This document shows positions 18,138 to 25,922 of a stretch of 56,840 nucleotides of DNA, in pieces. The translations under genes and the position numbers were made by a program. The stretch is from Wagnerdoeblera sp046292685 (GTDB taxonomy: Bacteria > Pseudomonadota > Alphaproteobacteria > Rhodobacterales > Rhodobacteraceae), in NCBI RefSeq assembly GCF_046292685.1, contig NZ_JBKBQM010000017.1, positions 1 through 56,840 on the forward strand, written 5' to 3'. Each line of letters opens with the position of its first letter. Position 1 is the first letter of the stretch. The notes beneath the pieces were generated by a model that saw nothing but the letters and a program-made list of their open reading frames with translations, was not told the DNA's origin and searched no databases.

Positions 18138-19586
18138 TCAGCCCGCGCGGTAGTTCGGGCTTTCGCGGGTGATCTGCACGTCGTGGACGTGGCTTTCCTT
18201 CAGCCCGGCGTTGGTGATGCGCACGAACTGGCAGCGGCTGCGCATCTGGGCGATGGTGCGGTTGCCGGTATAGCCCATCGCGGCGCGCAGGCCGCCGACC
18301 ATCTGGTGCACCACCGCGGCGACCGAGCCCTTGTAGGGCACCTGGCCTTCGATGCCTTCGGGCACCAGCTTGTCCGAGGCCGCGTCCTTCTGGAAATAGC
18401 GGTCGGCCGAGCCGCGCGCCATCGCGCCAAGGCTGCCCATGCCGCGATAGGACTTGAAGCTGCGCCCTTGCCACAGGATCACCTCGCCGGGGCTTTCGTC
18501 GGTGCCGGCAATGGCGCTGCCCACCATCGCGCAGGAGGCGCCGGCCGCGATGGCCTTGGCGAAGTCGCCCGAATACTTGATGCCGCCGTCGGCGATGATC
18601 GGGATGTCGCCTGCGGCCTGCGCGGAATCCATGATCGCGGTCAGCTGCGGCACGCCGACCCCGGCGACGATGCGGGTGGTGCAGATGCTGCCCGGGCCGA
18701 TGCCGACCTTGACCGCATCGGCGCCGGCGTCGATCAGGGCGCGCGTCGCCTCGGCGGTGGCGACGTTGCCGGCCACCACCTGCACGCTGTTCGACAGCGC
18801 CTTGATGCGTTCGACCGCGCGGGCCACCCCTTCGGAATGCCCGTGCGCGGTGTCGATCACGATCAGGTCGCAGCCCGCCTCGATCAGCGCCTGGCTGCGC
18901 TCGAACCCGGCATCGCCCACGGTGGTGGCCGCCGCCACGCGCAGGCGGCCCAGTTCGTCCTTGCAGGCCTGCGGGTTCAGCACGGCCTTTTCGGTATCCT
19001 TGAGCGTGAGCAGCCCGGTCAGCCTGCCGGTGCCGTCGGTGACCAGCAGCTTTTCGATGCGCCGGGCCTTCATCAGGCTGATCGCCTGCTCGCGGTCCAC
19101 CGGCTCGTGCAGCAGTGCGAGGTTGTCCGAAGTCATCATCACCGAAACCGGGGTGCGGTCGTCGGAGGCAAAGCGCATGTCGCGGTTGGTGACGATGCCC
19201 ACCACGCGGCCGTCGCCATCCACCACGGGAAAGCCGGTGATGTTGTAGCGTTCCATCAGCGCCTTGGCATCGGCCAGGGTCTGATCGGCGCGCAGGGTGA
19301 TCGGGGCATAGACCACGCCCGATTCGAACCGCTTGACCCGCCGCACCTCGCGCGCCTGGGCCTCGGGGTCGAGGTTGCGGTGGATCACGCCCATGCCGCC
19401 GACCTGCGCCATCGCAATGGCCATGCGCGCCTCGGTTACCGTGTCCATCGCGCTGGACAGCAGCGGGATGTTCAGCCGGATCGCCCGGGTGACATGGGTG
19501 GACGTATCGGCATCCGATGGCAGCACGCTGGAGGCGGCCGGAACCAGCAGAACGTCGTCGAAGGTGAGCGCCTCGCGAATCTCCAT
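18138..19586 (-). CDS. guaB: Inosine-5'-monophosphate dehydrogenase
   Basis: 482 residues. Oxidises IMP to XMP with NAD+, the committed step to GMP. N-terminal TIM-barrel part with LTFDDVLLVP, two CBS domains inserted at about 95-205 (ITGFPVVDGDGRVVGIVT), catalytic cysteine loop GIGPGSICTTR at about 295-305, flap and MGSLGAM phosphate loop after it. All are intact. The start MEIREALTFDD at 19586 follows GAGGAGAC; earlier in-frame codons are not conserved. The upstream neighbour on the same strand is the Met/His-rich exported protein, 78 bases away, so they may be co-transcribed. Confidence 0.97.
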   Translation of the reverse strand: MEIREALTFDDVLLVPAASSVLPSDADTSTHVTRAIRLNIPLLSSAMDTVTEARMAIAMAQVGGMGVIHRNLDPEAQAREVRRVKRFESGVVYAPITLRADQTLADAKALMERYNITGFPVVDGDGRVVGIVTNRDMRFASDDRTPVSVMMTSDNLALLHEPVDREQAISLMKARRIEKLLVTDGTGRLTGLLTLKDTEKAVLNPQACKDELGRLRVAAATTVGDAGFERSQALIEAGCDLIVIDTAHGHSEGVARAVERIKALSNSVQVVAGNVATAEATRALIDAGADAVKVGIGPGSICTTRIVAGVGVPQLTAIMDSAQAAGDIPIIADGGIKYSGDFAKAIAAGASCAMVGSAIAGTDESPGEVILWQGRSFKSYRGMGSLGAMARGSADRYFQKDAASDKLVPEGIEGQVPYKGSVAAVVHQMVGGLRAAMGYTGNRTIAQMRSRCQFVRITNAGLKESHVHDVQITRESPNYRAG

Positions 19587-19664
19587 AAGAGTCTCCTCGG
19601 GAGTGTCCGTTTGGCGGTTCCCCCTTTCACGCCCGCGCCGCGAAGGCAAGGGGTCATCGCGCGG

Positions 19665-20279
19665 TCACGGGGTGCGCGGGGCACCCATCATGCGCGCGTG
19701 CACCGATTGCATGCCGCGCGCCGCCATGTCCGAGACTTCGGCGGCATGGGTCTGCAAGGCGGCGACGGTGGCCGCGTCGTCCGACCGCTGGGTCACGCGG
19801 ACGCCGGTTTCGGTCGGCACGATCCCGGTGCGGATCAGCGCGCGGTTGGCGAACAGGAGGTCGAGCGTAGGGCTCTGGATCGGCACGCGGGGGTCGCGGT
19901 TGTCTTCCACGCGGCCGATCATGCCGGCGACGTGGCGCAAGATGGCCTCGGCCAGCGCCGGATCGTCGGATTCGGTCAGGGTTTCGATGCCGTCGGGCAG
20001 GTTGACGACGCTGCGGCGGATCGCCGGGTGATCGAGGAACAGGGCGCGCATGTCCTCCACCTCGGTTTCGTCGGTGTCGATGCCTTGCAGCATGTGGGTC
20101 ATGCCCATGCCGCCGCCCATGCCCATGCCGTGCATGCCCTGCCCCATGCCGCCCATGCCGTGCATGCCCATGCCGTGCATGCCTTGCCCCATTCCGTGCT
20201 GCGCCTGGGCCCAGGCAAAGCCGGCGGCAAGGGTCAGGGCGACCGCTCCGGCGGCCAGCAGCGCGTGCGAGGTTTTCAT
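19665..20279 (-). CDS. Exported methionine/histidine-rich protein of unknown function
   Basis: 204 residues. A clear Sec signal peptide ends near AWAQA (residue 26). Residues ~27-62 are almost only Gly, Met and His in repeats of the GMHGMGM kind, about a dozen Met and several His. The remaining ~140 residues form a helical domain with two related motifs: SDDPALAEAILRHVAGM and SDDAATVAALQTHAAEVSDM. Met/His-rich periplasmic segments often bind Cu(I)/Cu(II), so copper buffering is a reasonable guess, but no copper genes are nearby and I know no assigned function. It sits directly upstream of guaB on the same strand. Confidence 0.8.
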   Translation of the reverse strand: MKTSHALLAAGAVALTLAAGFAWAQAQHGMGQGMHGMGMHGMGGMGQGMHGMGMGGGMGMTHMLQGIDTDETEVEDMRALFLDHPAIRRSVVNLPDGIETLTESDDPALAEAILRHVAGMIGRVEDNRDPRVPIQSPTLDLLFANRALIRTGIVPTETGVRVTQRSDDAATVAALQTHAAEVSDMAARGMQSVHARMMGAPRTP

Positions 20280-20389
20280 CGGGCTCTCCTTCGGGGGCGG
20301 GCCGGTGCAGCGGTTGCATGGGCAAACGCGGGGCCCTTGCGGATTCCGTCGCGGCTTGCATCATCGGCGCCGCAAGAACCGGGGGCCCC

Positions 20390-21085
20390 ATGCGCGTTGC
20401 CATCGTCGAGAATACTGCCATCACCCATCACGGGCAGGTCGGCGTCGCCCTGCACGAGGCGGCGGCGCGGATCGGGCTTTACAAGCCCTTTGCCGACGGG
20501 CGCCTGCCCGACCCGGCGGCCTATGATGCGCTGGTGGTGTTCGGCGGCGAACAGGCCGCGACCGACGACCACACCCACCCCTACCTGCCGGCGCTGGCGC
20601 GGCAGATGATGGGCATGGCGACCGACGGCAAGGCGGTGCTGGGCATTTGCCTCGGCGCGCAGGTGTTTGCGCGCGGGGCGGGGGCGGAAAACCGGCTGGG
20701 GGCGGCGCCGGAATTCGGCTGGCGCGGAGTGCGGCTGACCGAAAGCGGCCGCGCCGACCCGGTGCTGGGCGCGGTGGACGCGGAGTTCCGCATCTTTCAG
20801 TGGCATTCCGATACCTTCACCCTGCCGCCGGGGGCTGCGCATCTGGCGCAGAACGACGCGACGCCGGCGCAGGCGTTCCGGGTGGGGCGGGCCGGCTACG
20901 GCATGCAGTTTCACTTCGAGGCCAGCCGCGCCGTGGTCGAGGACTGGAACCGCAGCTTTCCGGCCGCCATCCTGAACCTTTCGCCCGGCTGGCTGGAAGG
21001 CTACGCCGAAGCGCGCACCCGCGACGGTGCTGCGGCCGATGCCGCGGGGCTGGCGCTGGCGCGGGCCTGGGTGGCGCGAATCTGA
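20390..21085 (+). CDS. Class I glutamine amidotransferase-like protein (GMP synthase GATase type)
   Basis: 231 residues, one GATase1 domain: nucleophile loop GICLGAQV with the cysteine at about residue 88, FQWHSDTFTLP, and the His/Glu part FHFE near 182. The catalytic triad appears complete. Stand-alone proteins of this kind resemble the GuaA glutaminase half and act on gamma-glutamyl compounds or have unknown substrates. The ATG at 20390 begins at the conserved MRVAIVEN. It is divergent from the Met/His-rich gene and close to guaB, which is suggestive but not proof of a purine role. Confidence 0.85.
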   Translation: MRVAIVENTAITHHGQVGVALHEAAARIGLYKPFADGRLPDPAAYDALVVFGGEQAATDDHTHPYLPALARQMMGMATDGKAVLGICLGAQVFARGAGAENRLGAAPEFGWRGVRLTESGRADPVLGAVDAEFRIFQWHSDTFTLPPGAAHLAQNDATPAQAFRVGRAGYGMQFHFEASRAVVEDWNRSFPAAILNLSPGWLEGYAEARTRDGAAADAAGLALARAWVARI

Positions 21086-21121
21086 CCGCCGCCGCCCCGG
21101 GCGCCCCGGGCGCCGGCAGAC

Positions 21122-21628
21122 CTAGCGCGTGTTGACCGGGCCGAAGCGGTCGCGCAGCGCCTCGTTCACGCGGGGGGGCACGAACTTCGACACATCGCCG
21201 CCCAGCCGGGCGATTTCCTTGACCAGCTTCGAGGCGATGGCCTGGCGGCGGGCATCGGCCATGAGGAAAACCGTCTCGATGGAATGGTCCAGCGCGCGGT
21301 TCATGCCGACCATCTGGAATTCGTATTCGAAATCCGCCACCGCGCGCAGCCCGCGCACGATCACGCCGGCGCCCACGTCGCGCGCGCAGTCGATCAGCAG
21401 GTTTTCGAACGGATGCGCGACGATCTCGGTGCCGGTGCGGGCCGACAGGCCGGCGCATTCGGCCTCGATCATGGCGACGCGCTGTTCCAGGCTGAACAGC
21501 GGCCCCTTGTCGCGGTTGATCGCCACCCCGATCACCAGCCGGTCCACCAGCATGGCGGCGCGTTCGATGATGTCCATGTGGCCCAGGGTCACCGGGTCGA
21601 AGGTGCCGGGGTAAAGTCCGATGCGCAT
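21122..21628 (-). CDS. coaD: Phosphopantetheine adenylyltransferase
   Basis: 168 residues, the usual CoaD length. Catalyses the fourth step of CoA synthesis, 4'-phosphopantetheine plus ATP to dephospho-CoA. Nucleotidyltransferase motif GTFDPVTLGHMDII at about 8-21 (TxGH), the RGLRAVADFEYE substrate loop at about 90-101, and a C-terminal SS(L)VKEIA-like segment, here SKLVKEIA. The ATG at 21628 precedes MRIGLYPG; the frame's upstream extension is not conserved. It is convergent with the amidotransferase gene, 36 bases apart. Confidence 0.97.
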   Translation of the reverse strand: MRIGLYPGTFDPVTLGHMDIIERAAMLVDRLVIGVAINRDKGPLFSLEQRVAMIEAECAGLSARTGTEIVAHPFENLLIDCARDVGAGVIVRGLRAVADFEYEFQMVGMNRALDHSIETVFLMADARRQAIASKLVKEIARLGGDVSKFVPPRVNEALRDRFGPVNTR

Positions 21629-21736
21629 GGGGCCTCCGTGCTGCCGTGCAGCGGAACCCCCCGCTGCCATGCTGCACACGCAACATTATTGCGCAGATGA
21701 ATGCAAGCCCGGATTGAATCGCAGGCAGATCGCGGA

Positions 21737-22171
21737 TCAGAAGCCCTTTATCATGCCCTCGAGCGCGTCCTTTTCCATCGCCAGCTCGTCCAGCCGCGCC
21801 TTGACCACGTCGCCGATGGAAATGAGGCCGACCATCTGCCCGGCCTCCATCACCGGCATGTGGCGGAATCGGCCGGCGGTCATGCGTTCCAGCACCTGGT
21901 CGGCGGTGTCGGACCGGGTGCAACCGACGATGGCGGCGGTCATCACCCGTTCGACCGGATCGTCGAGGCAAGCCGCCCCGCGCTTGCCCAGTTCGCGCAC
22001 CACGTCGCGTTCCGACAGGATGCCGGCGACTCGCTTGCCGTCGGAGGACACGATCACCGCGCCGATGCGGCGCACGGCCAGCACCTCGACCGCCTCGCGC
22101 AAGGTGGTGCCGGGCGGAACGGTGGCGACGCCCTGTTCGGGCTTGGCGTTCAGAATCTGTTGCACCAGCAT
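21737..22171 (-). CDS. Tandem CBS-domain protein
   Basis: 144 residues made of two CBS domains (about 8-65 and 75-133), with IGAVIVSSDGKRVAGILSERDVVR in the first and FRHMPVMEAGQMVGLISIGDVVK in the second. Such stand-alone pairs bind adenine nucleotides and act as regulatory modules. No catalytic domain is attached. The start at 22171 is preceded by AGGGAGG. The ligand and partner are not known. Confidence 0.9.
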   Translation of the reverse strand: MLVQQILNAKPEQGVATVPPGTTLREAVEVLAVRRIGAVIVSSDGKRVAGILSERDVVRELGKRGAACLDDPVERVMTAAIVGCTRSDTADQVLERMTAGRFRHMPVMEAGQMVGLISIGDVVKARLDELAMEKDALEGMIKGF

Positions 22172-22220
22172 GGTTTGTCCCTCCCTTTTCAGGCAGGGTC
22201 CGCCTGTCGGGCCGATTCTG

Positions 22221-23111
22221 TCAAGCAAGGCTTTCCAGCCGCGCCACCTCGCGGCGCAGGCCGGCGGCCAGCGCCTCGGCAAGGCGGTTCAGCCGGTCCG
22301 ACCGGCGGTCGTCGGCGTGGCGGATCAGCCAGAAGCTGCGGGTCAGCACGATCTGGTCGGGCAGCACCCGCACCACCCCCGGGCAGGCGGGAATGGCAAA
22401 GTCGTGCACGATGCCAAGCCCTGCCCCGGCCCGGATCATCTGCATCTGCACCGAGACCGAATTGGACGCGAGCGTCACCCCACCGGCCCCGGTTTCGGCC
22501 ATGTAATCCAGTTCCTTGTCGAAGATCATGTCGGGGATGTAGCCGATCATGCGGTGGCCGGCGAGATCGGCGCGGGTGGCCACGGGCGGGTGGCGCGCGA
22601 GGTAATCGGCATGGCCGGCAAGGTGCAGGTGGTAATCGGTCAGCTTCTGCACGGTCAGCCGCCCGGCGGCCGGCGGCGACACGGCGATGGCCATGTCGGC
22701 CTCGCGCCGCGACAGGTTGAACACCCGCGGCAAGGCGACGATCTGGATTTCCAGCCCCGGATGGGCGTCGCAGATGGCGGCGCAGACCTGCGGCAGCAGG
22801 TAATTGGCGCAACCGTCGGGCGCGCCGATGCGCAGCTGCCCGGTGATGCGCCCGGCAGCCCCGCCCAGATCCTCGGCCGCGGCCGACATCGCCTGTTCGG
22901 CCTGTTCGGCATGGGGCACCAGCCGGGCGCCGGCATCGGTCAGCGCATAGCCTTGCGCCGAACGGGCGAACAGCTGTGCGGACACCGCGTCTTCGAGCCG
23001 GGCGATGCGGCGGCCGACGGTGGCGGCATCGCATTTCAGAATCTTGCCCGCGGCCGACAGGCTTTCGCTGCGCGCCACGGCCAGAAACACCCGCAGATCG
23101 TCCCAGTCCAT
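22221..23111 (-). CDS. LysR-family regulator, probably of the mms (valine catabolism) genes
   Basis: 296 residues. N-terminal winged helix-turn-helix (DLRVFLAVARSESLSAAGKILKCDAATVGRRIARLE, about 4-40) and a LysR substrate-binding domain (RIGAPDGCANYLLPQV from about 93). It is divergent from mmsA with 100 bp between starts, the classic arrangement for a LysR regulator and its target, and overlapping palindromes lie in that gap. Its inducer is not evident; a valine intermediate such as 3-hydroxyisobutyrate is a guess. The ATG at 23111 starts at the conserved MDWDDLRVFL. Confidence 0.88.
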   Translation of the reverse strand: MDWDDLRVFLAVARSESLSAAGKILKCDAATVGRRIARLEDAVSAQLFARSAQGYALTDAGARLVPHAEQAEQAMSAAAEDLGGAAGRITGQLRIGAPDGCANYLLPQVCAAICDAHPGLEIQIVALPRVFNLSRREADMAIAVSPPAAGRLTVQKLTDYHLHLAGHADYLARHPPVATRADLAGHRMIGYIPDMIFDKELDYMAETGAGGVTLASNSVSVQMQMIRAGAGLGIVHDFAIPACPGVVRVLPDQIVLTRSFWLIRHADDRRSDRLNRLAEALAAGLRREVARLESLA

Positions 23112-23119
23112 CACCGACC

Positions 23120-23145
23120 TTTGCACAAATGCAAAACCGTTTTGC
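23120..23145. promoter_or_regulatory. Overlapping palindromes between lysR and mmsA (LysR operator candidate)
   Basis: TTTGCA-CAAA-TGCAAA (23120-23135) and GCAAAA-CCG-TTTTGC (23131-23145) share their middle arm, giving three evenly placed half-sites. LysR proteins bind such dyads (T-N11-A) next to their own start. A plausible mmsA promoter (TTTTGC, 17 bp, TAGGAT) follows. Confidence 0.55.
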
Positions 23146-23211
23146 TGGATTTCCCCTTTTGCGGGCAATTCTGCAAGCCTAGGATGCCGCCAGTTTTCGG
23201 GAGGACAGCCC

Positions 23212-24711
23212 ATGTATGAAGTCGGACACTGGATCAACGGCAAGCGCGTTGCCGGCAGCTCGGGCCGCACGGCCGATGTCTACAACCCCCACACCGGCGA
23301 AGTGCAAGGCCGCGTGGCCCTGGCCAGCAAGGCCGAACTGGATGCCGCCGTGGCCGATGCCGCCCGCGCCCAGGTCGCCTGGGGCGCCACCAACCCGCAA
23401 AAGCGCGGCCGGGTGATGATGGCGCTGGTCGGGCTCATCAACCGCGACATGGACAAGATGGCCGAGGTGCTGAGCCGCGAGCACGGCAAGACCATTCCCG
23501 ACGCCAAGGGCGACATCCAGCGCGGTCTGGAAGTGATCGAATACTGCATCGGCGCGCCGCAGATGCTGAAGGGCGAGTTTACCGACAGCGCCGGCCCCGG
23601 CATCGACATGTATTCCATGCGCCAGCCGCTGGGCGTGGTGGCCGGCATCACGCCGTTCAACTTCCCCGCCATGATCCCGCTGTGGAAGATGGGCCCGGCG
23701 CTGGCGGCGGGCAACGCCATGATCCTGAAACCCTCCGAGCGCGACCCCTCGGTGCCCTTGATGCTGGCGGAACTGTGCAAGGAAGCCGGCCTGCCCGACG
23801 GCGTGCTGCAGGTGGTGAACGGCGACAAGGAATCGGTCGATGCGATTCTCGACAACCCGACCATCCAGGCCGTCGGCTTTGTCGGCTCGACCCCGATCGC
23901 GCATTACATCTACTCGCGCGCCGCGGCCAACGGCAAACGCTCGCAGTGCTTCGGCGGTGCGAAGAACCACATGATCATCATGCCCGACGCCGATCTGGAC
24001 CAGGCGGCGGATGCGCTGGTGGGCGCAGGCTATGGCGCCGCCGGCGAACGCTGCATGGCGATTTCGGTGGCGGTGCCGGTGGGCGACAAGACCGCCGACG
24101 CGCTGATCGAAAAGCTGGTGCCGCGCATTGAAAAGCTGAAGGTGGGCCCCTACACCGCCGGCAACGACGTGGACTATGGCCCGGTGGTGACCGCCGCCGC
24201 CAAGGCCAACATCCTGCGGCTGGTCAACCGCGGCGTGGAACAGGGCGCCAAGCTGGTGGTGGACGGGCGCAACTTCAGCCTGCAAGGCTATGAGAACGGC
24301 TTTTTCGTCGGCCCGCACCTGTTCGACCACGTGACCCCGGACATGGACATCTACCGCACCGAGATCTTCGGGCCGGTGCTGTCCACCGTGCGCGCCAAGA
24401 CCTATGAAGACGCGCTGAAGCTGGCGATGGACCACGAATACGGCAACGGCACCGCAATCTTTACCCGCGATGGCGACACCGCGCGCGACTTTGCCAACCG
24501 GGTGAACGTCGGCATGGTCGGGATCAACGTGCCGATCCCGGTGCCGCTGGCCTACCACACCTTCGGCGGCTGGAAGAAATCGGGCTTCGGCGACCTGAAC
24601 CAGCATGGCCCCGATGCCTTCCGGTTCTACACCCGGACCAAGACCGTCACCTCGCGCTGGCCCAGCGGCATCAAGGAAGGCTCGGCCTTCAACTTCAAGG
24701 CGATGGACTGA
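23212..24711 (+). CDS. mmsA: Methylmalonate-semialdehyde dehydrogenase (CoA-acylating)
   Basis: 499 residues of the aldehyde dehydrogenase fold. Converts methylmalonate semialdehyde to propionyl-CoA and CO2 with NAD+ and CoA, the last step of valine breakdown; family members also act on malonate semialdehyde. Motifs: TPFNFPAMIPLW near 150, GSTPIAHYIY near 225, catalytic cysteine C281 in GERCMA, and EIFGPVL near 385. The ATG at 23212 follows GGGAGGACAGCCC. It is the first gene of a region that continues with the other valine catabolic enzymes at 25.9-29 kb. Confidence 0.95.
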   Translation: MYEVGHWINGKRVAGSSGRTADVYNPHTGEVQGRVALASKAELDAAVADAARAQVAWGATNPQKRGRVMMALVGLINRDMDKMAEVLSREHGKTIPDAKGDIQRGLEVIEYCIGAPQMLKGEFTDSAGPGIDMYSMRQPLGVVAGITPFNFPAMIPLWKMGPALAAGNAMILKPSERDPSVPLMLAELCKEAGLPDGVLQVVNGDKESVDAILDNPTIQAVGFVGSTPIAHYIYSRAAANGKRSQCFGGAKNHMIIMPDADLDQAADALVGAGYGAAGERCMAISVAVPVGDKTADALIEKLVPRIEKLKVGPYTAGNDVDYGPVVTAAAKANILRLVNRGVEQGAKLVVDGRNFSLQGYENGFFVGPHLFDHVTPDMDIYRTEIFGPVLSTVRAKTYEDALKLAMDHEYGNGTAIFTRDGDTARDFANRVNVGMVGINVPIPVPLAYHTFGGWKKSGFGDLNQHGPDAFRFYTRTKTVTSRWPSGIKEGSAFNFKAMD

Positions 24712-24817
24712 CCCGAGGCCGCGCGGCCCCCTCGTGCCGGGGGGGGCGCGGGCCGACTGGACCCGGGGCCGGTGCTGCGCTAGCCTCGGGGCCCGCCGCC
24801 CTGACACGGGAGTGTCC

Positions 24818-25237
24818 ATGCCTGTCGCCTTCCGCATCCTGCCGCAGCACGACCTGGTGTTCGTGGTGTTCAGCGGATCGGTCGGAATCGCCGAAACGGC
24901 GGAAAGCGTGGCCGCCTGCGCACGCCATCCCGACTTTCGCCCCGGCATGAAGCACCTGTTCGACCTGAGCGCGGTGACGGGGGTGGAACGCGACTATGCG
25001 GCCTACCTGGCCTTGCAGGCCAAGGCGCTGGAAAACCTGGGCCCGCAAACGGAAGACAGCCTGCTGGTCTATCACGCGCCGACGGCACCGGGGCAAAGCA
25101 TGGCCGCGCTGATCCGGCGGTCATGGGACGGCTTGCCCGGAACGGTGGTCCGGGTCGTCGAGGACGAGGAAGCCGCCTGCGAGGTGCTGGGCCTGCGCGA
25201 CCGCCGCTTTGCCGACCTGATGCGCAGCCCTGCCTGA
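24818..25237 (+). CDS. Uncharacterised ~139-residue protein, first of a tandem paralogous pair
   Basis: 139 residues, no signal peptide, alpha/beta pattern: a beta-rich start (FRILPQHDLVFVVFSGSV), then PDFRPGMKHLFDLSAVTGVERDY, then VVRVVEDEEAACEVLG. It shares about 35-40 % identity by eye with the next gene, most strongly in RPGM(K/R)HL(F/V)DL..VTGV(E/D)RD. The layout resembles STAS/SpoIIAA-like small proteins, but this is a fold guess only. GGGAG precedes the ATG. It lies between mmsA and the acyl-CoA dehydrogenase on the same strand, so it may belong to the valine regulon. Function unknown. Confidence 0.75.
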   Translation: MPVAFRILPQHDLVFVVFSGSVGIAETAESVAACARHPDFRPGMKHLFDLSAVTGVERDYAAYLALQAKALENLGPQTEDSLLVYHAPTAPGQSMAALIRRSWDGLPGTVVRVVEDEEAACEVLGLRDRRFADLMRSPA

Positions 25238-25350
25238 CCTGCCCGGCGCCAAGGCCGCCGGGCCCCAAGCCCGAGCCGGAGAGCCCGCCGATGCACCGCT
25301 GCACCATCCGTCCCCTGCCAGCTTGCACGAGCCCTGACCGGGGCGACGGG

Positions 25351-25378
25351 TTGACCTTGCGGCAGGTGTCGCTATGCT
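25351..25378 (+). promoter_or_regulatory. Sigma-70-type promoter before the second paralogue
   Basis: TTGACC (25351-25356), 16-bp spacer, TATGCT (25373-25378): 5/6 and 4/6 matches. The predicted start is about 25 bases before the ATG at 25409, so this gene may be transcribed separately from mmsA. Confidence 0.5.
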
Positions 25379-25408
25379 TGGTCGCGCGTTCGTCGTGTGT
25401 TGTTCCTC

Positions 25409-25840
25409 ATGTCCGTGACCTTCCGGCTGCTTGCGCCGCGCAACCTGATCCTGTTCCGCTACAGCGGGCAGACCCGGCTGCACGAACCCTCCGAGGCGGT
25501 GCAGGCCAGCACGCGGGCGCCGGGATACCGGCCGGGGATGCGGCATCTTGTGGATCTGACGCACGTGACAGGGGTAGACCGCGACTGGCCGGCCCTGCTG
25601 CGCCAGCAGGCGCAGATCGCCGCCGCGCTGATGCCGGGCGGCCCCGAACAGCTGGTCCTGTTCCTGGCGCCGACGCGGCCCGGGCAGGTGCTGGCGCAGA
25701 TGGCGCGCCGGTCGTGGGAGGGGCTCGACAGCATCGCCATCCGCGTGATCGAGGACGAGGCCGAGGCGCTGGCGCTGCTGGGCGTGCCCGAACGGTCGGT
25801 CGCGGCGCTGCTGGCGCTGGACCAGCACCCCCTGGCCTGA
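25409..25840 (+). CDS. Uncharacterised ~143-residue protein, second of the tandem paralogous pair
   Basis: 143 residues, aligned with the upstream protein over its full length: FRLLAPRNLILFRYSGQT, PGYRPGMRHLVDLTHVTGVDRDW, PTRPGQVLAQMARRSWEGLDSIAIRVIEDEAEALALLGV. The conserved parts are the strand-helix units and the RPGM/DL/VTGV core; the two copies differ in the N-terminal third. The chosen ATG (25409) gives a start like that of the first copy (MxVxFR), though no Shine-Dalgarno is evident. It has its own likely promoter. Not recognised as a characterised family. Confidence 0.72.
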   Translation: MSVTFRLLAPRNLILFRYSGQTRLHEPSEAVQASTRAPGYRPGMRHLVDLTHVTGVDRDWPALLRQQAQIAAALMPGGPEQLVLFLAPTRPGQVLAQMARRSWEGLDSIAIRVIEDEAEALALLGVPERSVAALLALDQHPLA

Positions 25841-25922
25841 CTGCCCGCGCCGGGGTCGAGGCAACATTCTTGCAGCATTCCGGGGTTAGACGCGCGGCAG
25901 GTCCGCAGCGAAGGAGGAGCAC

